From: a virus | IMG/VR virus record: IMGVR_UViG_3300018059_000026 | Location: 1-37,764 of that record | DNA: 37,764 nucleotides | Strand: one strand, 5' to 3' | Shown here: in pieces, positions 1-6,891 of the stretch | How the letters are laid out: every line of letters begins with the position of its first letter | Numbering within the stretch: the first letter of the stretch is position 1 | Notes under the pieces: generated by a model | Told to the model about the DNA's origin: nothing | What the model saw: the letters and a program-made list of their open reading frames with translations, nothing else | The model's database searches: none | Program-made: the position numbers and the translations under genes

Positions 1-174
1 GAATCCGACATCCCGCAAGAGTTGAGCGACGCAATCGACGCAGCGGCGGACGCGGAACGGTTTGAAGGCTATCCGAATTTCCCGCCCCGGAAGATGCCAA
101 GTTTTTTCAAGGGTCCAGGCACGTATCCGAAAACCGGCAAGACACCCGCGATTCACTCGCAGTGGGAACCGTAA
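1..174 (+). CDS. 3' end of an unidentified gene (57 codons)
   Basis: Frame 1 is open from the window edge to the TAA at 172-174, giving a C-terminal tail ending in HSQWEP. It is rich in Pro, Lys and Gly in its second half and has no recognisable motif. It sits directly upstream of the two-TM protein and the tail-fibre/lysis genes, so a structural or late gene is likely from position. The product cannot be named from this fragment. Confidence 0.6.
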   Translation, partial: ESDIPQELSDAIDAAADAERFEGYPNFPPRKMPSFFKGPGTYPKTGKTPAIHSQWEP

Positions 175-176
175 TC

Positions 177-506
177 ATGATGACAGATCCTCTTTCCTCG
201 ACGACTCTCGACCCGAAGACAACCGCTGAGGAAGATCGCAAGACGGCCAGTCAGCGGGAGGTGAATCTCGTCTGGGAAATGACGCAGATGAAGATTGCGC
301 TCTCAGTGATCTGGGCGTCGTTGGTCGTGTCTGCGACGCTCGCGGTCATGGGTCGCTGGCTCGGTACGCCGGATATGCAACTCGCCGCGATCGTGTTCCT
401 GTTCGGCGTCGCGAATCTTGTGACCGGGTTCTATTTCGGGCGCACTAATCACCAGCGTACAGGCGGGATCGGCGGGGATTACGCCGGCACGCGCGGTATG
501 AATTAA
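177..506 (+). CDS. small two-TM membrane protein, holin candidate
   Basis: The product is about 109 residues. ATG codons at 177 and 180 are both possible starts, and neither has a strong ribosome site. The N-terminal 40 residues are polar. Two hydrophobic segments follow, roughly residues 43-62 (ALSVIWASLVVSATLAV) and 69-88 (QLAAIVFLFGVANLVTGFYF), then a short Gly/Arg-rich tail. Two TM helices in a short protein about 1.7 kb upstream of an M15 endolysin fit a holin. This rests on topology and context only, and a generic membrane protein is equally compatible. Confidence 0.6.
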   Translation: MMTDPLSSTTLDPKTTAEEDRKTASQREVNLVWEMTQMKIALSVIWASLVVSATLAVMGRWLGTPDMQLAAIVFLFGVANLVTGFYFGRTNHQRTGGIGGDYAGTRGMN

Positions 507-516
507 GGACGTCATC

Positions 517-783
517 ATGAATTTCGGACCGGACGACGCCATCGGCGTCAGCAAGATCGGACCAGTCCAGGACCGGCCGTTGGAGTTCATCACGCGGGCG
601 CGCGTCCGCGAACGTATCACAGCCGATGGTGTGCATGAACTGTTAGCCGTGACGACCGATCCTGCGTCGTCGTCGCCGGGGATCTTGCTGTACGGCAAGC
701 GGGATGCGATTGACGGAAAAATGCACTTGTACGCGGCGTTCCCGTCTGGAACGGTACAAATCGTCGCCACGGAGCCCGACTAA
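517..783 (+). CDS. hypothetical protein, 88 aa
   Basis: ATG at 517 with AAGGA about 8 bases upstream. Its TAA overlaps the next ATG (TAATG at 781-785), indicating translational coupling. The sequence looks like a soluble beta-rich domain (LLYGKRDAIDGKMHLYAAF). No family recognised. Confidence 0.65.
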   Translation: MNFGPDDAIGVSKIGPVQDRPLEFITRARVRERITADGVHELLAVTTDPASSSPGILLYGKRDAIDGKMHLYAAFPSGTVQIVATEPD

Positions 784-1040
784 TGCCACGGATCGAATGT
801 CCGCATTGTCTGACCAGCTACCCGACGAATCGGTGCGGGATTCCTGACGATTTAGACGTCGTGTTCACCGTTGTGTGTCTCGTGTGCAAACGACAAATCG
901 ACGGCGCGATTGAGACGATTGAGGTACCCGGCAAACCTGCCACACGACTGCATCGCTGGACCTGGGGGTATTTTGGTGATCCGGCGCTCGAACCGGCATC
1001 GACGCGAATCGTCAAGATCGTGAAGGTACGTGTCGAATGA
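783..1040 (+). CDS. small zinc-ribbon-like protein, 85 aa
   Basis: An N-terminal CPHC pair and a later CLVC pair (CPHC at residues 6-9; second knuckle near 33-36) suggest a single treble-clef or zinc-ribbon fold. The C-terminal half is basic. It overlaps the tail-fibre gene by ATGA at 1037-1040, so the two are translationally coupled. Function unknown; it is one of several small zinc-binding proteins in this phage. Confidence 0.65.
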   Translation: MPRIECPHCLTSYPTNRCGIPDDLDVVFTVVCLVCKRQIDGAIETIEVPGKPATRLHRWTWGYFGDPALEPASTRIVKIVKVRVE

Positions 1041-2197
1041 ACATCGCCGGCCATCAGGTGATCTCGGCCACGGCTCCTTCGGCCGCTCCGGTTGCGGTCG
1101 GGTGGGAGTGGGCGGACACCGCCAATCAACTCTTGAAGCTGTGTACGTCGATCTCCCCGTACACGTTTGTGACGATGGGCGGAGGGACTCCGGCTGCCCA
1201 TGCGGCGAGTCATGCCACGGGCGGGTCCGATCCGTTGAGTGGAGAAGCGAACGTCAATGCGGCGACTGCCACGAAGCTAGCAACGCCCCGCACAATCAAT
1301 GGAGTGAATTTCGACGGGTCGGCAAATATCGTCATTCCTGCGGGTACCACACCGTTCTCGCTCGCGCAAGGCCGGTTGACGCTTCAGACCGGTGTACCGG
1401 TCAGCGTGACGGACCAACTGGCGAAGACGACTCTCTATTTCACGCCGTTCCGTGGCTCGCAAATCGCGCTTTACGACGGGGCGTCGACGTGGACGGTCTT
1501 GACGTTCGCGGAGCTATCGTTGTCGTTGGCGGGGTTGACCGCCAGTACCCCGTACGACATTTGGGCCTACAACAATTCCGGGGTCGTCGCGCTCGAAGCC
1601 TTGATCTGGACGAACATCACGACACGCGCGACGGCGCTGACGACACAAGACGGGGTACTGGTCAAATCCGGCGCGACCACGCGACGCTATCTCGGCACCA
1701 TCCATATCAACGCATCAGGCGGGCAAACCGACGACGGCATTGAACTGCGCTTCGTGTTCAACTATTACAATCGCGTGCCACGCGAACTCTCGCGTCATGA
1801 TGCGACGGCTAGTTGGGGTGGTTCAGGATCGTCGTCCTGGGCGTCAACGCGTGCTCAATCTGGTAATCGTGTGCAGTGCGTCGTCGGGTACCAGGATGCA
1901 AGACTCGAATTGATCGCGATGCTTCAAGGGAACGCGGCAGCGGGATCGATTCTCGGTACCGCGATCGGCGAAGATTCGACCAGCGTACCTCTTGCACAAG
2001 GTACCCGCGGCCAGCATTACGTTGCCGGGGCTGATGCTGTCGGCATAAGTACGGTGCATCGTATTGAGAAACTTCCGGCTGTCGGCTATCACGCGTACAA
2101 CTGGTTGGAGTTTTCAACAGCCGCCAATACGTTCTACGGGTCAGGCTCAGGCGGGTTTTCAGTACGGTCAGGGTTGATCGGGTCGATCGAAGGATAA
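1037..2197 (+). CDS. tail fibre / receptor-binding-like structural protein
   Basis: 386 residues. The N-terminus has the HAASHATGGSDPLS stretch and then ATKLATPRTINGVNFDGS, a signature seen in repeat regions of phage tail fibres and tail collar proteins. The rest is rich in Ser, Thr, Gly and Asn, as expected for a beta-structured fibre, and ends with a Gly/Ser-rich tip. There are no catalytic motifs. Its place just before the endolysin agrees with the end of a tail module. The exact role (fibre, collar or appendage) is inferred. Confidence 0.75.
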   Translation: MNIAGHQVISATAPSAAPVAVGWEWADTANQLLKLCTSISPYTFVTMGGGTPAAHAASHATGGSDPLSGEANVNAATATKLATPRTINGVNFDGSANIVIPAGTTPFSLAQGRLTLQTGVPVSVTDQLAKTTLYFTPFRGSQIALYDGASTWTVLTFAELSLSLAGLTASTPYDIWAYNNSGVVALEALIWTNITTRATALTTQDGVLVKSGATTRRYLGTIHINASGGQTDDGIELRFVFNYYNRVPRELSRHDATASWGGSGSSSWASTRAQSGNRVQCVVGYQDARLELIAMLQGNAAAGSILGTAIGEDSTSVPLAQGTRGQHYVAGADAVGISTVHRIEKLPAVGYHAYNWLEFSTAANTFYGSGSGGFSVRSGLIGSIEG

Positions 2198-2638
2198 ATG
2201 ACTGCTCGGAACCTGAAAAAGCTGACGGGATGTGCACCGGACGTGATCGCTTGCGTCGATCGGGTACTTGCGCACATGGACGCGATCGGATGGCCGATGC
2301 TGGTCACGGATGGTCTGCGCAGCATCGCGCAACAACAAGCGCTCTACGCGCAAGGTCGGACGACCCCCGGTCCGGACGTCTCGGCGAAACGACCGCTCGG
2401 ACGCACCGTCACGAAGGCGGACGGGGTCAGGAAACGCTCCAAGCACCAAAGCGGCCGAGCGGTCGATTGTTGCTTCCTCGTGGACGGGAAACCCTCCTGG
2501 GCGGAAACGCTGTCGTGGTCGCTCTACGGGGCAGCTGCGGAGGCAGAAGGGTTCTCCTGGGGCGGGCGCTGGCCGACACCTGACAAGCCGCACATCGAAC
2601 TACCCGCCAGCGTCGTACCTCTACAGTCGGCCGCGTAA
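2198..2638 (+). CDS. endolysin, M15-type L-alanyl-D-glutamate / D-Ala-D-Ala peptidase
   Basis: 146 residues, the usual size of phage T5-type single-domain endolysins. The M15 zinc signature is present: SKHQSGRAVD (ligands H83 and D90) and PDKPHIEL near the C-terminus (H132 as third ligand, with D129 a plausible catalytic acid). The conserved DGLRSIAQQQALYAQGR segment precedes them. Established knowledge of the family: it cleaves peptide cross-links of peptidoglycan for host lysis. There is no signal peptide, so release should depend on a holin, for which the protein at 177-506 is a candidate. It starts immediately after the fibre gene stop (TAA then ATG). Confidence 0.9.
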   Translation: MTARNLKKLTGCAPDVIACVDRVLAHMDAIGWPMLVTDGLRSIAQQQALYAQGRTTPGPDVSAKRPLGRTVTKADGVRKRSKHQSGRAVDCCFLVDGKPSWAETLSWSLYGAAAEAEGFSWGGRWPTPDKPHIELPASVVPLQSAA

Positions 2639-2678
2639 GTACATTGTGAGTACGGCACGATTCCTGCTACTCGAACTT

Positions 2679-2692
2679 CACTGAATCACTGA
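2679..2692. promoter_or_regulatory. operator-like repeat, copy 1
   Basis: CACTGAATCACTGA in the gap between the endolysin and the metallophosphoesterase gene. It is the exact reverse complement of 14 bases at copy 5 and one of seven copies of the dispersed element described in the findings. Confidence 0.6.
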
Positions 2693-2716
2693 CGCAATTT
2701 CCTTAAGGTTTTCGCT

Positions 2717-3847
2717 ATGTCCATGTACCCGGAAGCAAAACGCCCCCCCTGTCCAGGTCGACTTCCTGGGTGTCTCGGCAAGATCGCGGACCGGGGCGCG
2801 AAGCAGTGCGCAAATTGTTACAAGGAAGCGCGTCGGCGAGCGGCTCCCAGTGCTCAGGTCAAGGCCGATCAGGACAAGCAACGGACCGCCCAGGAGATCA
2901 CCGGGATCCGAAAGAAGTACGACGAGGCACTGAACACCATCGGCCGGCAAGAACGGGAACTCCGGGCGCTCGGCGCGATCAGCGACGGGATCGACACCTA
3001 CCAGATCGAGCCGAAGAAGGGGACAGGTACCTCTGAAGCGACGCCGATTCTGGTCGCGAGCGATTGGCACACGGAAGAAACGGTCAAGCTGTCACAGGTC
3101 AATGGCCTGAACGAGTTCACCGCACCGATCGCGAAGGCGCGTATCGAACAGTTTTTCCGGTCTGGGCTCCGGCTGGTCAACCTGCTCGGACAGGACGTCT
3201 CGATCAGTACCGTCGTCCTTGCGCTCCTGGGCGACTTCATTACCTCCGACTTGCATGAGGAAGCGATGGAGACGAACGGGCTCCATCCCATGCACGCGAT
3301 CATCAACGCCCAGAACTTGATCGCGTCGGGCATCGAGTTCCTACTGAAACACTCAAAGTACGAGTTCGTGATCCCCTGCAAAGTCGGCAACCACTCGCGG
3401 ACAACCCGGAAGGTGCGGTTCGGGACGGAAACCGGGCATTCCCTTGAATACCTGATGTACATCCATCTGGCCGCGTACTTCCGCAACGAGCCGAGAGTGA
3501 CCTTCCAGATCAGCGAAGGCTATCACCACTACCTCGACATTTACGGCAAGACGATCCGCTTCCATCACGGCCACGCGATCAACTACCAGGGCGGAATCGG
3601 TGGGATCTTCATCCCTGCATTCAAGGCAATTTCGCAGTGGGACAAGGGCCAGCGCGCGGACCTGGACATCTTCGGCCACTTCCACCAGATGAAAGACGGC
3701 GGAAAGTTCGTCTCGAATGGTTCCTTGATCGGCTACAACGCGTTCGCGTTGTCGATCAAAGCCGACTACGAACCGCCGAGACAGACACTCTTGCTCATTG
3801 ACAAAAAAAGAGGCCGTACCTGTTCCTGGCCGATCCTCTTGAATTAA
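2717..3847 (+). CDS. calcineurin-like metallophosphoesterase with N-terminal Cys cluster
   Basis: 376 residues; the ATG at 2717 follows an AAGG. Metallophosphoesterase motifs are all present in order: DWH (D116, H118), GD (G172-D173), GNH (224-226), HHGH (283-286) and GHFH (320-323). These would build a two-metal phosphoesterase centre. Residues 11-34 carry CPGRLPGC then CANC (C12, C19, C31, C34), a likely zinc finger, followed by a charged helix at about 45-85. The substrate is unknown; phage homologues are usually annotated only as putative metallophosphoesterases. It opens a rightward accessory block and is preceded by an operator-like repeat. Confidence 0.8.
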   Translation: MSMYPEAKRPPCPGRLPGCLGKIADRGAKQCANCYKEARRRAAPSAQVKADQDKQRTAQEITGIRKKYDEALNTIGRQERELRALGAISDGIDTYQIEPKKGTGTSEATPILVASDWHTEETVKLSQVNGLNEFTAPIAKARIEQFFRSGLRLVNLLGQDVSISTVVLALLGDFITSDLHEEAMETNGLHPMHAIINAQNLIASGIEFLLKHSKYEFVIPCKVGNHSRTTRKVRFGTETGHSLEYLMYIHLAAYFRNEPRVTFQISEGYHHYLDIYGKTIRFHHGHAINYQGGIGGIFIPAFKAISQWDKGQRADLDIFGHFHQMKDGGKFVSNGSLIGYNAFALSIKADYEPPRQTLLLIDKKRGRTCSWPILLN

Positions 3848-3860
3848 AGGACACCCCATC

Positions 3861-4517
3861 ATGAAGACGCTCCTGTTCACCCTGTTCGCCTGTTCGTTAT
3901 TTCTGAACACCGCCAACGCGCAGACGTCTTTGCTCGCCGACGTTCAGGCGGAGCGATCCACGTACCCTGCGCACATGGAACGCGGACAAGTTGCCGACAT
4001 GCTGAACGCGGTCGCGTGGAAGCATCGCAACGAAGGTTGGGGGTTGCTTCGGAAAGGTTCTGGGAACTCCTGTCCGCTCAAAGACACCTTTATCTCCTGC
4101 GACATTCTGGTTCACGCCCCGTCTGTCCAGCATTTTGACGTGCTGATCGATTCGGAAGACGCGGCGATTCCCGTGTGGAACAACGTCGGCCCGTGCGTGC
4201 TCGGCCCATCGTCCGGGTGTGCAATGTCGAACTTCCTTTCGCCGTTCGATCCGGGCGGGGTGACGCCGATCCCGGTACCTGTACCTGTTCCCGTTCCTGT
4301 GCCCGGTGTGGATCTCGGTCCGCTACTGCGTCGATTGGAAGTCCTCGAAGAAGACGTCAAGGCCCAACGCGGCGCACTCGATAACTTCTCGCAGACCCAG
4401 GCGAATCTATCGCGCCGGGTACAGACAATCGAGGACGTCCTGATCGCACATCGGATTCCGGTGTCCTGTTCCGCGTCGGTATTCGGGATCGGTGTCTCTT
4501 GCAAACTCGTGTTTTGA
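3861..4517 (+). CDS. secreted protein with Pro-Val linker and coiled coil
   Basis: 218 residues. A signal peptide is clear (hydrophobic LLFTLFACSLFL, likely cleavage after ANA at residue 20). A compact domain follows with conserved-looking VAWKHRNEGWGLL, DILVH and FDVLID segments and four Cys (71, 80, 112, 120). Next comes a PVPVPVPVPV linker at about 137-149, then a coiled coil at about 150-195 and a C-terminal Cys pair. The layout suggests a periplasmic or surface protein that oligomerises through the coiled coil. The family has no function known to me. Confidence 0.7.
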   Translation: MKTLLFTLFACSLFLNTANAQTSLLADVQAERSTYPAHMERGQVADMLNAVAWKHRNEGWGLLRKGSGNSCPLKDTFISCDILVHAPSVQHFDVLIDSEDAAIPVWNNVGPCVLGPSSGCAMSNFLSPFDPGGVTPIPVPVPVPVPVPGVDLGPLLRRLEVLEEDVKAQRGALDNFSQTQANLSRRVQTIEDVLIAHRIPVSCSASVFGIGVSCKLVF

Positions 4518-4528
4518 GGAATCAGACA

Positions 4529-4639
4529 ATGGCAACCGAACCGACACCCCCGGTAAAGAAACCCGGCTTCTGGAGGCGACTCGGAACCGGCGCGATGGAA
4601 CTGATCGCGCAAATCCTGTACGCCAAGTCGCGGTCGTAG
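4529..4639 (+). CDS. 36-aa basic peptide, hypothetical
   Basis: ATG at 4529 preceded by GAGGA at about 9 bases; TAG at 4637-4639. The peptide runs MATEPTPPVKKPGFWRR then a short amphipathic helix ending in AKSRS. It fits exactly in the gap between the secreted protein and the SPFH gene, which supports it as real. Function unknown. Confidence 0.45.
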   Translation: MATEPTPPVKKPGFWRRLGTGAMELIAQILYAKSRS

Positions 4640-4642
4640 CAC

Positions 4643-5191
4643 ATGGGAGCCTTCGAGTGGATCTCGTCGATCATCGAGTGGTTCGGGAAGTTCTTCCCAC
4701 GTTGGATCATTCTCGATACGACCGAAGGCGCGGTCAAATTCGTCCGCGGGTCGAAACCCATCGCGCTCCGGGCAGGGATTCATTGGTTCTGGCCGATCAC
4801 GACCAAAGTCACGCAGTACCCAACCGCGTTTCAGGCGGATCGGCTGCCGACCCAGACTATTACCACGACCGATGACGTCGTGATCGTTGTCGGGTCAATG
4901 ATCTCGTACGCCGTAGACGACATTCTGCCGCTCGTGTCTACGACACATTCGGCCATGACGACGGTCAACAACCTCGCGATGTCTGCCGTTCATCACATCT
5001 GTTGCCGGATGTCCTGGGAGGAACTCAGAGGCGAACAACGCCGGGGTACCTTGGATACGAAGCTCCGAAACGCCGCGCAAAAAAGTTTATCGAAATACGG
5101 GGTCGCGGTTGAAGAACTCGTGCTGGTGGATATGGCGAAAGCACGGGTGCTGAAACTGATGCAAAGCACGAGTACCGAGGAGAACGCATGA
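4643..5191 (+). CDS. SPFH / band-7 domain protein (stomatin-prohibitin-HflK/C type)
   Basis: 182 residues. The N-terminus is a hydrophobic amphipathic hairpin (residues 1-25) that would sit on the membrane. It is followed by the band-7 pattern: GAVKFVRGSKP, LRAGIHWFWP, LPTQTITTTDDVVIVV, ISYAV, the helix after EELRGEQRRG, and the closing YGVAVEELVLVDM. Family members form membrane rings; host HflK/HflC restrain the FtsH protease. The phage version lacks the long C-terminal coiled coil, so it is short for the family. A role in membrane remodelling, FtsH control or exclusion is inference. It overlaps the next gene by ATGA. Confidence 0.75.
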   Translation: MGAFEWISSIIEWFGKFFPRWIILDTTEGAVKFVRGSKPIALRAGIHWFWPITTKVTQYPTAFQADRLPTQTITTTDDVVIVVGSMISYAVDDILPLVSTTHSAMTTVNNLAMSAVHHICCRMSWEELRGEQRRGTLDTKLRNAAQKSLSKYGVAVEELVLVDMAKARVLKLMQSTSTEENA

Positions 5192-5577
5192 CCAAAACAG
5201 GTGAAGGTGAATACGACGCGACACCGGGGAGCATGATATTCCGTCCAGGGAAATGTACACCGATCAGAGCTTCAACCCTCCCGACTGACGCAGCCGAACG
5301 GAAGAAGTACCCAGTTGCGACGGGGGTACTGGAATATTTTCCTGACGCGATTGTTGCCGTCGCTCGTGTCTCGTACGAAGGCAACGAACAACACAATCCA
5401 GGCGAACCGCTGCACTGGGCGCGGGGTAAATCAATGGATCAGGCCGACACGATGATTCGACATTTCCTGCAACGAGGCACGCTCGACACAGACGGACAGC
5501 GACACTCCGCGAAGATGGTCTGGCGGGCGCTCGCGATTTTGCAACTCGAAATTGAGGCTGAAAAGGAAACCGCATGA
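5188..5577 (+). CDS. dATP/dGTP diphosphohydrolase-like protein (dGTP_diPhyd_N / DUF5664 type)
   Basis: 129 residues. The core ARVSYEGNEQHNPGEPLHW then ARGKSMDQADTMIRH, DTDGQRHSAK and VWRALAILQLEIE matches the pattern I associate with the N-terminal dATP/dGTP diphosphohydrolase domain (formerly DUF5664), found in phage proteins such as MazZ. Family knowledge: these all-alpha enzymes cut dNTP to dNMP and pyrophosphate. Conserved acidic residues and H106 could hold metal. It is coupled by ATGA overlaps to the SPFH gene before and the deoxyribosyltransferase-like gene after. Exact substrate not determinable here. Confidence 0.7.
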   Translation: MTKTGEGEYDATPGSMIFRPGKCTPIRASTLPTDAAERKKYPVATGVLEYFPDAIVAVARVSYEGNEQHNPGEPLHWARGKSMDQADTMIRHFLQRGTLDTDGQRHSAKMVWRALAILQLEIEAEKETA

Positions 5578-5954
5578 TTATCTACTTAGCCGCTCCCTGG
5601 GTGTGTCGTGCCGGCGCGCGAGAGATCCGCGATTTACTTCAACAACTTCCTGGTATCCGAGTACACGCGCGTTGGCTGGACGTTGACGAGACACGCACGA
5701 CACAAACACAGGAAGCGCGAAACGACTTGGACGACATTGACGCGGCAGACGTGTTGGTCGTGCTGAACTTAGAAAAGTCCGAAGGGAAAGCCTTCGAGCA
5801 AGGGTACGCGTACTGTCGCAGGATTCCAGTCGTCATCGTCGGCGAACCGCGGTTGAACGTCTTTCAACATCTGCCGGACGTCATCGTCGTTGAGGACGTC
5901 TCGGCGGCGATTGACTGGCTCATGGACTTCGTACCTCGAAAGGTCGCCACATGA
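5574..5954 (+). CDS. nucleoside 2-deoxyribosyltransferase-like protein
   Basis: 126 residues. It begins with the Rossmann-like IYLAAPW strand, has WLDVDE and the ARNDLDDIDAADVLVVL stretch, and carries the catalytic-type GKAFEQGYA motif with E75 as the expected nucleophile. VVIVGEPRLNVFQHLP follows, typical of the family. Relatives either swap bases on 2'-deoxyribosides or hydrolyse deoxynucleoside monophosphates (DNPH1-like). Either activity would pair with the upstream diphosphohydrolase-like protein, which makes dNMPs. Reaction direction is inferred. Confidence 0.75.
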   Translation: MIIYLAAPWVCRAGAREIRDLLQQLPGIRVHARWLDVDETRTTQTQEARNDLDDIDAADVLVVLNLEKSEGKAFEQGYAYCRRIPVVIVGEPRLNVFQHLPDVIVVEDVSAAIDWLMDFVPRKVAT

Positions 5955-6313
5955 GGACCATTCTCCTCACGCTCGCGCTCCTGATCCTCCCGTCCCCGTC
6001 GCCGATCGTCGCGGCCGATTCCCTGTTCCGGGCGTCGATGGTCGCGGCGGTCGCTGCACATGGCGCGGATCTCGCGACAACCGAGCACTGTCTCGGATCT
6101 GGACGCTGCAAGGAAATGAACAACTTCCTTGCACGCTTCGATCGGCCGCTCACGTTCGGCGCGGTCAAGATGGGCCTTGCGGCGGGTCAGTTGTGGTTGG
6201 TCGCGCATTTTCAACCGACGCATCCGAAGCTGGCGATCGTGACGAACATCCTGACGACGGTGACGTTCAGCTATATCGCGGTTCACAACGCGCGAGTCGG
6301 ACAAGGACAATGA
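5951..6313 (+). CDS. small membrane protein with signal sequence, 120 aa
   Basis: A hydrophobic start (ILLTLALLILPSPSPIVA) is followed by a helix with HGADLATTEHCL, a GRCKEMNNFLARF loop and two further hydrophobic helices (about residues 58-72 and 80-103). The D..TT..CL..G....N pattern is reminiscent of small integral-membrane DUF5658-like proteins, but I would not assign that firmly. ATGA overlaps at both ends tie it to its neighbours. Confidence 0.6.
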   Translation: MRTILLTLALLILPSPSPIVAADSLFRASMVAAVAAHGADLATTEHCLGSGRCKEMNNFLARFDRPLTFGAVKMGLAAGQLWLVAHFQPTHPKLAIVTNILTTVTFSYIAVHNARVGQGQ

Positions 6314-6432
6314 GCGGAGGAGAAGCGTTCGCACTGGCGTTGATCATCGTCGGGCTCATCGGTCTGCTGCATACCGCCATGACCGGTGTTCCTGACGATG
6401 TCGATGACCCGTTCGATGGTGGTCCGTACTGA
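6310..6432 (+). CDS. 40-aa single-TM peptide
   Basis: ATG at 6310 overlaps the previous stop (ATGA). One TM helix (FALALIIVGLIGLLHTAM) is followed by an acidic tail rich in Asp. It is the last gene before the attP region. Function unknown. Confidence 0.5.
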   Translation: MSGGEAFALALIIVGLIGLLHTAMTGVPDDVDDPFDGGPY

Positions 6433-6528
6433 GTCGGATCTGTGTCGACCCCCTGTCACAGGAGGCACGTAAGGCACATCGAATCCGCGAAAATTCTCAA
6501 TGAATGAACGATTCTCGACCGTGTTCGC

Positions 6529-6552
6529 GTTCAAATCCCGCCCCCGCAACCA
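6529..6552 (+). other. candidate attP core, matching the 3' end of initiator tRNA
   Basis: The segment begins GTTCAAATCCCGCC and ends CCCCGCAACCA. The first part is a T-loop and 3' T-stem; the second is the 3' acceptor strand, discriminator A and CCA typical of bacterial tRNA-fMet. The 5' side does not fold: the T-stem is mismatched and no TGCGGGG or CGCGGGG acceptor half lies upstream. It is therefore a tRNA fragment, not a gene. It lies about 340 bases upstream of the integrase, as expected for a tRNA-targeting attP. Confidence 0.7.
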
Positions 6553-6626
6553 AAAACTTCTCCTTTAGAATCAACAAGTTAAGAGAAACAGGGAAATACT
6601 GTGAGCCGGAACTGTGCCGTTCGTGG

Positions 6627-6632
6627 TACAGT
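6627..6632 (+). promoter_or_regulatory. possible extended -10 box of a leaderless transcript
   Basis: TACAGT preceded by TGG gives an extended -10 (TGGTACAGT). The expected transcription start, about 7 bases downstream, falls on the ATG at 6640 of the next gene, so a leaderless message is possible. No good -35 is visible. Confidence 0.3.
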
Positions 6633-6639
6633 CTGGGTC

Positions 6640-6891
6640 ATGGAGACATCAATCAACGGCAAACCGGCGATGTGGACCGCAGGTATTTGGGCGCTCTGGC
6701 ACATGGTCGCCGACGACGCGGATCCGAAGCTCACGGACGATCAGGTACTCCGCGCGAATTACTTCACCCCACGGCCCTACGTCGACGAGTACAACACCGG
6801 GAGCCGCGAGGAAGGATTCGTGTATGCGGTCGGACGGCGAGTGATGCAGGCGATCGTCCACACCCATGCAACGGTCGGGGGAGATCGCTAA
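6640..6891 (+). CDS. hypothetical protein between attP and integrase, about 83 aa
   Basis: The ATG at 6640 is preferred; an in-frame GTG at 6601 would add 13 residues. The product has METSINGKPAMWTAGIWALW at its start, then TDDQVLRANYF and GFVYAVGRRVMQAI. It could be a small regulator or excision accessory factor by position only. It ends two bases before the integrase ATG. Confidence 0.55.
   Translation: METSINGKPAMWTAGIWALWHMVADDADPKLTDDQVLRANYFTPRPYVDEYNTGSREEGFVYAVGRRVMQAIVHTHATVGGDR

Noticed and set aside
303-770. Long antisense frames opposite the first late genes
   Set aside because: They have shadow-type composition (Arg/His/Asp-rich), no motifs or ribosome sites, and lie opposite better frames. 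The same applies to many other antisense frames, such as 8684-9631 and 33330-34580.
6440-6552. Complete tRNA gene ending at 6552
   Set aside because: The 3' end is a good tRNA-fMet match but the T-stem has mismatches and there is no 5' acceptor half or anticodon arm upstream, so it is a fragment, interpreted as attP.
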